From: Pseudomonadota bacterium
Lineage (GTDB): Bacteria; Myxococcota_A; UBA796; GCA-2862545
Length of the DNA: 55,955 bases
Assembly: GCA_947505245.1 (NCBI GenBank)
Contig: CANNIZ010000026.1
Coordinates: forward strand, 1-55,955
Direction of reading: 5' to 3'
The notes under the pieces are model-generated. The model had not been told where the DNA came from. It ran no database searches and worked only from the letters and a program-made list of their open reading frames with translations. Of the stretch, positions 51,775-55,955 are shown piece by piece; within the stretch, counting starts at the first letter, position 1; the number at the start of each line of letters is the position of its first letter. The position numbers and the translations under genes were made by a program.

Positions 51775-52896
51775 TCAGGTCGGAGGCTTGACCTTGAGCG
51801 GCGACGCCTCCCGGAGCGACTTGACGTCGGCGTGGACGGCCTCGGCTTCGCGCTTGGACCACTCGGCGAGGCCCTTGTTCAGGCCTGGGTGGGCGAGCGC
51901 GTGGGCCGAGTACGTGACCTCCGGCAAGAAGCCCCGCTTGAACTTGTGATCCCCGCCGTGTCCTGGCTCGAACACCTTCAGGCCGTTCGCGATGCACCAG
52001 TCGATCGCCTGGTGGTAGCAGACCTCGAAGTGGACGAATTTCTCGTCGCCTTTGCAGCCCCAATAGCGGCCGTACAGCCGGTCGCCCTTCTGGACGTTGA
52101 GGGACCCCGCGACGATCGTGTCGCCGTCGCGCGCGACCACGACGTGCAGGCGGTCGCCCCAGCGGTCGCCGAGCCAGCGGAACAGCTCGCGGGTGAGGTA
52201 CGCGTGGCCGTAGCTGTGTTTGCTCGTCGTCGACACGTAGAAGTCGTACATCTGGTCGATCACTGCGCGATCGGGGCCGAGGTACGAGTCGATCCGCAGG
52301 TTTGTGCACTCCTTTCGCTCGCGCCGGAGCTTGTTGCGGTCCTTGCTCGCGAACCCCTCGATGAAGTGCTCCCAGGACGTGTAGTCGTGGTTGCGCCACC
52401 AGAACTGGTGCTGGATCCGCGGAAACAGGCCGCGGCTGACGAGCCAGGCAGCTTCGGACTCGCTCGGAAACAGCACGTGGACGCCGCGCGCGGCCTTTCC
52501 GGCCTCGACGATGCCGGCGAGCACGGCCTCCCGGGCCGCGTCGTCGACCGCGAGGATTCGATCGCCCGTGACCGGAGAGAACGGGACCGCCACGATGAGC
52601 TTCGGGTAGTACGGGATGCCCGCCCGATGTGCGGCGTCTGCCCAGCCGAAGTCGTACACGAACTCGCCCATGGAGTGCGTCTTCAGCCAGCACGACGCGC
52701 CGCCGACGAGCTTGCCGGCGTCGTCGCGGACCAGCACGGGGCGCGGGTCCCAGCCGGTGTCGGGCACGGCCGCGCCGGAGTCTTCGACGCCGCGGAGGAA
52801 CGTGTGCTCGAGGAACGGGCTCTTGTCGCCCACGAGCGCGTCCCACTCGGCAGCGGGCACGGCGCCCCAGGTGCGCGCGACCTCGATCTTCAGCAC
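51775..52896 (-). CDS. COG3146-type FemAB/GNAT-like acyltransferase
   Basis: 373 residues. It matches the FemAB_like/COG3146 family: AEWDALVGDKSPFLEHTFLRGVE near the start, SCWLKTHSMGEFVYDFGWADA, LFPRIQHQFWWRNHDYTSWEHF, FYVSTTSKHSYGHAYLTRELF, YGRYWGCKGDEKFVHFEVCYHQAI and FEPGHGGDHKFKRGF. The fold is two GNAT-like domains as in peptidoglycan interpeptide-bridge transferases, but members of this family are not proven to act on peptidoglycan. Its position next to murB is suggestive only. The gene is on the same strand as the downstream-facing nucleotide-binding protein. Confidence 0.85.
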   Translation of the reverse strand: MLKIEVARTWGAVPAAEWDALVGDKSPFLEHTFLRGVEDSGAAVPDTGWDPRPVLVRDDAGKLVGGASCWLKTHSMGEFVYDFGWADAAHRAGIPYYPKLIVAVPFSPVTGDRILAVDDAAREAVLAGIVEAGKAARGVHVLFPSESEAAWLVSRGLFPRIQHQFWWRNHDYTSWEHFIEGFASKDRNKLRRERKECTNLRIDSYLGPDRAVIDQMYDFYVSTTSKHSYGHAYLTRELFRWLGDRWGDRLHVVVARDGDTIVAGSLNVQKGDRLYGRYWGCKGDEKFVHFEVCYHQAIDWCIANGLKVFEPGHGGDHKFKRGFLPEVTYSAHALAHPGLNKGLAEWSKREAEAVHADVKSLREASPLKVKPPT

Positions 52897-52912
52897 GTGG
52901 CGCTGCCTGAAT

Positions 52913-53686
52913 TCACGATGGCCAGTGGCCGCCCTTCTTCAGCAGCTCGAGGTGTAGCGCTTGTGGAAGTCCCCACTCCGTCGCCTTCTTCACGAACCAG
53001 CCATTGCGCCACGCGAACTCCCGCACGCCCGCACGGAACCGCGGGATCTTGGAGGAGTATGTACACATCCGGTTCACGAGCCAGTCCAACTCGACGTCGA
53101 CGCCCATCACGGCGCGTCCGACGGTGCGAAGCTCGTCGGCCAGCACGGCGATCTCGCCTGGGTGGTGCTCCGCGAGGGTGCCGACGTCCTTGTCGTACGC
53201 GTCACCCAGGACGCCGAACGTGGAGATCCAGATCATCTTCTCGAGCTCGTAGAGCGAGAACCTGGCCCAGTCCATGCCTTTGGACGGGAGGCCGGCCTCC
53301 GTGAACCATTGGGAGACGTAGCCCGCGTGGTGTCCGCAGACGGGGCTGTTGGCGCCGACCTGGATCGCGGAGGTACGGTCCGCGACCGCGAAGAACAGCA
53401 CCCCGCGCGTGGCGTGCGGCAGGTACCGGCTGGCGAGGAACTCGCGCATGGCGCCGTTCTGGACGAACACCAGGTCCGACAGCCGCTCGGTGGGTACGCG
53501 ATCGAGCACGGCGGCGAGGTCGTCGTTGCGGGTGAGCACCAGGATGGGTTCACCCGCGGGCTCCTCGAGGAGGTCCCAGCCGGTCGTGCGCTCGATCAGG
53601 CGGTACGGAAGGCCTTTCTCGGCCGCCGACCGCTGTAGCGCCAGTCCAATTCGTCCGCTGCCGATGGCCAACATCCGCGACTCCAT
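52913..53686 (-). CDS. Rossmann-fold nucleotide-binding protein, ketopantoate-reductase-like
   Basis: 257 residues from ATG 53686; ATG 53674 (MLAIGSGRIG) is an alternative. The N-terminal AIGSGRIGLALQ is a GxGxxG dinucleotide loop. The beta strands LVLTRNDDLAAVLD and LVFVQNGAM then match 6-phosphogluconate/ketopantoate-type reductases. The C-terminal half is helical (DWARFSLYELEKMIWISTFGVLG, ELDWLVNRMCTYSS). Catalytic Lys and Glu residues of true ketopantoate reductase could not be placed, so the substrate is unknown. It is divergent from murB with 43 bases between starts, and lies 16 bases before the acyltransferase start on the same strand, likely co-transcribed. Confidence 0.72.
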   Translation of the reverse strand: MESRMLAIGSGRIGLALQRSAAEKGLPYRLIERTTGWDLLEEPAGEPILVLTRNDDLAAVLDRVPTERLSDLVFVQNGAMREFLASRYLPHATRGVLFFAVADRTSAIQVGANSPVCGHHAGYVSQWFTEAGLPSKGMDWARFSLYELEKMIWISTFGVLGDAYDKDVGTLAEHHPGEIAVLADELRTVGRAVMGVDVELDWLVNRMCTYSSKIPRFRAGVREFAWRNGWFVKKATEWGLPQALHLELLKKGGHWPS

Positions 53687-53729
53687 GGTCCCTGCGGGAA
53701 CGGGAGCATACTTGCACGGCGGAGGTCCT

Positions 53730-54656
53730 GTGGGGCTGTCGTCAATGGTCACGTCCGCGCTGGGTGAGGCGGGGCTGCGCTTTGAGGCCGACGTCCCGCT
53801 CGGCAAGCGCACGTACTGGCGCGTTGGGGGGCCGGCCGACGCGCTCGTGTTCGCGGGCGACCTCGGTGAGCTTTGCGCAGTTCAACGGATCGCGGCGGCG
53901 CACGGCGTTCCGCTGTTTCCGCTCGGAGCGGCGAGCAACCTGCTCGTGAGCGACGCCGGCGTGCGCGGCATCGTGGTGGTGCTCGATCGCGAGCTCGCGG
54001 ACGTCGCTCTCGAACAGGGCGACATCGCGGCCGGCGCGGGAACGCGCCTGACCGTGTTGCTCGCGCGGGCGAAGAAACACGGCTGGACGGGCCTCGAATG
54101 GGCGGCGGGGATCCCGGGCACGGTCGGTGGCGCGGTGCGGATGAACGCCGGCAGCGTGCTCGGCGAGTGCAAGGACACGCTGGTGGACGTGGTCGTCGCG
54201 GTGGGCGGCGAGGCGCGCACGTTGACGCCTTCGGACCTGAACATGAGCTACCGCACGACGCACCTGCCCGACGGTGCTGTCGTCGCGATCGCCAGGTTCC
54301 GGCCCACGGGAGCCGACGCGGTCGCGAGCGACGCGCGCGTCACCGAGTTCCTCGCGAAGCGCAAGGCCACTCAGCCGCTGGATCTCCCGTCGTGCGGCTC
54401 CACGTTCCGCAACCCGCCTGGCGACGCCGCGGGGCGGCTGATCGAGGCGTCAGGCCTGAAAGGGTTCGCGATCGGCGGAGCAGAGGTGAGCACCAAACAC
54501 GCCAACTTCGTGGTGAACGTCGGAGGCGCCACGGCGACCGACATCCGTCGCGTGATCGAGCACGTCGAGGACACCGTGTTCGCGACGCACGGCGTTCACC
54601 TCGAACGCGAGGTGATCTACGCGGGCGCGTGGGACGGATGGGTTCGTGGCCGCTGA
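53730..54656 (+). CDS. murB: UDP-N-acetylenolpyruvoylglucosamine reductase
   Basis: 308 residues from GTG 53730, four bases after GGAGG; ATG 53745 is an alternative with poor spacing. The FAD-binding region has TYWRVGGPADALV, PLGAASNLLV and GLEWAAGIPGTVGGAVRMNAG. Arg175 in SYRTTHLP, Ser224 in SCGSTFRNP and Glu294 in LEREVIYAG are the expected substrate and proton-donor residues. It reduces UDP-GlcNAc-enolpyruvate to UDP-MurNAc in cytoplasmic peptidoglycan synthesis. Other mur genes are not adjacent. Its last 11 bases overlap the TPR gene. Confidence 0.94.
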   Translation: MGLSSMVTSALGEAGLRFEADVPLGKRTYWRVGGPADALVFAGDLGELCAVQRIAAAHGVPLFPLGAASNLLVSDAGVRGIVVVLDRELADVALEQGDIAAGAGTRLTVLLARAKKHGWTGLEWAAGIPGTVGGAVRMNAGSVLGECKDTLVDVVVAVGGEARTLTPSDLNMSYRTTHLPDGAVVAIARFRPTGADAVASDARVTEFLAKRKATQPLDLPSCGSTFRNPPGDAAGRLIEASGLKGFAIGGAEVSTKHANFVVNVGGATATDIRRVIEHVEDTVFATHGVHLEREVIYAGAWDGWVRGR

Positions 54657-55692
54657 TGTGATCCGGTCGCACCTGCGCAACGGGGAGCTGACGCTCGCGG
54701 TGGCGGCGGCGCGCAACGCGCTCGGGTCGCCCGAGAAGCACGAGGAAGCCGAGCTGTGGGCGCTCCTTTCGCGTGCGCTGTGCCGCGTCGGAGAGCCCCG
54801 CGAGGCCGCGCGGGCAGCGACCGAGGCGCGTCGCATCGCGGAGCAGCGGCCCGAGGCCACGGTCTCCGGCTCGTGGGAGGTGGCGCTCGCCCACGGCGAG
54901 GCGCTGCTCGCGCAGGGGCAGCCGTTCGCGGCTCGGGCGGTGTTCACCGAGGCGATCGAGGGTCTGCGCTCCCGCCAGCGTGGGCTGGTCGCTGTCGACG
55001 AGCCTCTGCAGGACGTCCTTCGGGCGGCCGCGGAGGCCGAGGTGTGGCTCGGGGTGGCGCTCGCAGAGGCCTGCCGCGCGTCCGGTCACGCCGAGGAGGG
55101 CATGGCCGCTGCGACGCGCGCGCTCGTCCACGCCGAGCGCACGTTCGGCCGCGAATCCGTCGAGGCGGCGGACGCTTTGCTCGCCCTCGGCGGTTGTCGC
55201 CACGCGGCGGGCCTCGAAGACGCCGCTCGCACGGACCTGATGCGCTGCTTGAAGATCCGTCGCGGCAAGCAGGAAGGTCACCCGGACCTCGCGGCCACGC
55301 TCGATCTGCTCGGCACCGTCGAGCGGAACCTCGGGCGGCCCGCGGACGCGGTGAAGCGCCACCGCGAAGCGCTCGCGTTGTGGATCGCGCGGTGCGGCGA
55401 ACACAGCGGCCCCGTCGGATCGTGCAGGCACTCGCTCGCGCAGGCGCTTCACCGCACGGGCGACTTCGAGGGCGCCCGCACCGAGATGACCGACGCGCTG
55501 CTGATCACCACGCGCGCGTTCGGAGCCGATCACGTCGACGCGCACATCGCGCGCTTCGAGCTCGGTCGCTTCGAGATGGACTGCGGGCTGATCGAAGAGG
55601 GGCTCGGCCGCATGGAGGCCGCCCGCAAGGCGACGATCGCGGTGCTCGGCGTCGATCACCCGGTGATCAAGTCGATGAATCGGTGGTTGTAG
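54646..55692 (+). CDS. TPR-repeat protein
   Basis: 348 residues from GTG 54646, which overlaps the murB end by 11 bases (GTG 54658 is an alternative). It has about seven tetratricopeptide repeats, of the longer kinesin-light-chain type in the C-terminal half (LLALGGCRHAAGLEDAARTD, TLDLLGTVERNLGRPADAVKRH, SLAQALHRTGDFEGARTEM). No signal peptide or enzyme domain. A cytoplasmic scaffold is probable, and coupling to murB suggests it is co-expressed with wall synthesis. Confidence 0.82.
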   Translation: MAADVIRSHLRNGELTLAVAAARNALGSPEKHEEAELWALLSRALCRVGEPREAARAATEARRIAEQRPEATVSGSWEVALAHGEALLAQGQPFAARAVFTEAIEGLRSRQRGLVAVDEPLQDVLRAAAEAEVWLGVALAEACRASGHAEEGMAAATRALVHAERTFGRESVEAADALLALGGCRHAAGLEDAARTDLMRCLKIRRGKQEGHPDLAATLDLLGTVERNLGRPADAVKRHREALALWIARCGEHSGPVGSCRHSLAQALHRTGDFEGARTEMTDALLITTRAFGADHVDAHIARFELGRFEMDCGLIEEGLGRMEAARKATIAVLGVDHPVIKSMNRWL

Positions 55693-55753
55693 GTCGACGC
55701 GTCGGGCTGCCGTTGGGTGAGCCGCCCCCGACCAATACGGTTTTCCGGTGAGC

Positions 55754-55955
55754 CCCACGGGATCCGGTTCCATCTAACCATAGGTACATCCGGCCATCGC
55801 GCGCGTCCGCGCCTGACGATTGGGTGCGCCGAGTCAGCGCCGTTGCCGAACGGACAAAGTCGGCCACATACCAAATCATCCCACGGGATCCGGTTCCATC
55901 AAAGCCTTCGTGCATCCTGCCATCGCGCGCGGCCACGCCTGCCCACGCTGGGTGC
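55754..55955. repeat. Diverged tandem direct repeat, period 126 bp, cut by window edge
   Basis: Copy 1 (55754-55827) and copy 2 (55880-55955) share CCCACGGGATCCGGTTCCAT, CATCGCGCGCG, CGCCTG and GGGTGC, about 75-80% identity over 75 bases, with 52 unrelated bases between. Copy 2 ends at the window edge, so more copies may follow. The minus strand is open and would encode two similar DGR-M-DGTGSRG blocks, but its third positions are not GC-biased as in real genes here and no ribosome-binding site is visible. I treat it as a non-coding repeat. Apart from this, the 263 bases after the TPR gene hold nothing I recognise. Confidence 0.65.

Noticed and set aside
55667..55936. 89-residue minus-strand frame with an internal DGTGSRG repeat
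   Set aside because: The repeat is at the DNA level, GC3 bias is absent and no ribosome-binding site is seen; more likely non-coding, though the edge prevents certainty.

Overview
High-GC, gene-dense chromosomal DNA from a Gram-negative, myxobacterium-like bacterium. I infer Myxococcota or a close relative. The evidence is: a MYXO-CTERM-like C-terminus on a protein with MopE-type DCDD/PGAPE metal-binding repeats, an OmpA-family envelope protein, FG-GAP lipoprotein-like proteins, two Ser/Thr kinases carrying formylglycine-generating-enzyme-like (SUMF) modules, an RND pump and several lipoproteins. Codons end overwhelmingly in G or C, so most long opposite-strand frames are artefacts. I see no rRNA, tRNA, CRISPR array, integrase or transposase gene.

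Layout. 1-2090 (minus) is the 5' part of a large, previously easy-to-miss gene that runs off the window: a disordered Ala/Lys/Gly-rich N-terminus, a coiled coil, then amphipathic helices. 2190-7167 (plus) holds a PEGA protein, the TldD/TldE protease pair and a TerB-like protein. 7174-9444 (minus) is a kinase. 9544-15281 (plus) holds a beta-helix MYXO-CTERM protein and a repeat-rich OmpA protein. 15278-17014 (minus) is a membrane phosphodiesterase-like protein. 17053-21461 (plus) holds a MidA-like methyltransferase-TPR protein and FtsK. 21502-33334 is a long minus-strand block: radical SAM protein, VWA lipoprotein, Cys-rich lipoprotein, kinase-SUMF, unknown protein, class A PBP, small membrane protein. 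Two related ~145-bp palindromic mini-elements sit inside this block and bracket the unknown gene.

33421-34197 (plus) is a lipoprotein. 34251-36839 (minus) is a four-gene, translationally coupled cassette (TetR regulator, beta-propeller, two small helical proteins). Then come GalE (minus), a CorC/HlyC transporter (plus), a class IV aminotransferase (minus), and an RND efflux locus (plus) whose pump gene is fused in frame to a TolC-like outer-membrane factor. 45407-47218 (minus) is an FG-GAP/CARDB protein. 47385-49861 (plus) is an aminotransferase-glutaryl-CoA dehydrogenase pair, probably for lysine/5-aminovalerate catabolism. The right end has a tandem universal stress protein, a polytopic membrane protein, a COG3146-type acyltransferase, a nucleotide-binding-fold protein, MurB, a TPR protein, and a non-coding tandem repeat cut by the window edge.

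The observations most worth following are the RND-TolC single-chain fusion with an internal signal-peptide-like junction, the mini-elements that supply stop and start codons to neighbouring genes, the TetR/propeller/coiled-coil cassette with an apparent CTG start, and the truncated large helical protein at the left edge.
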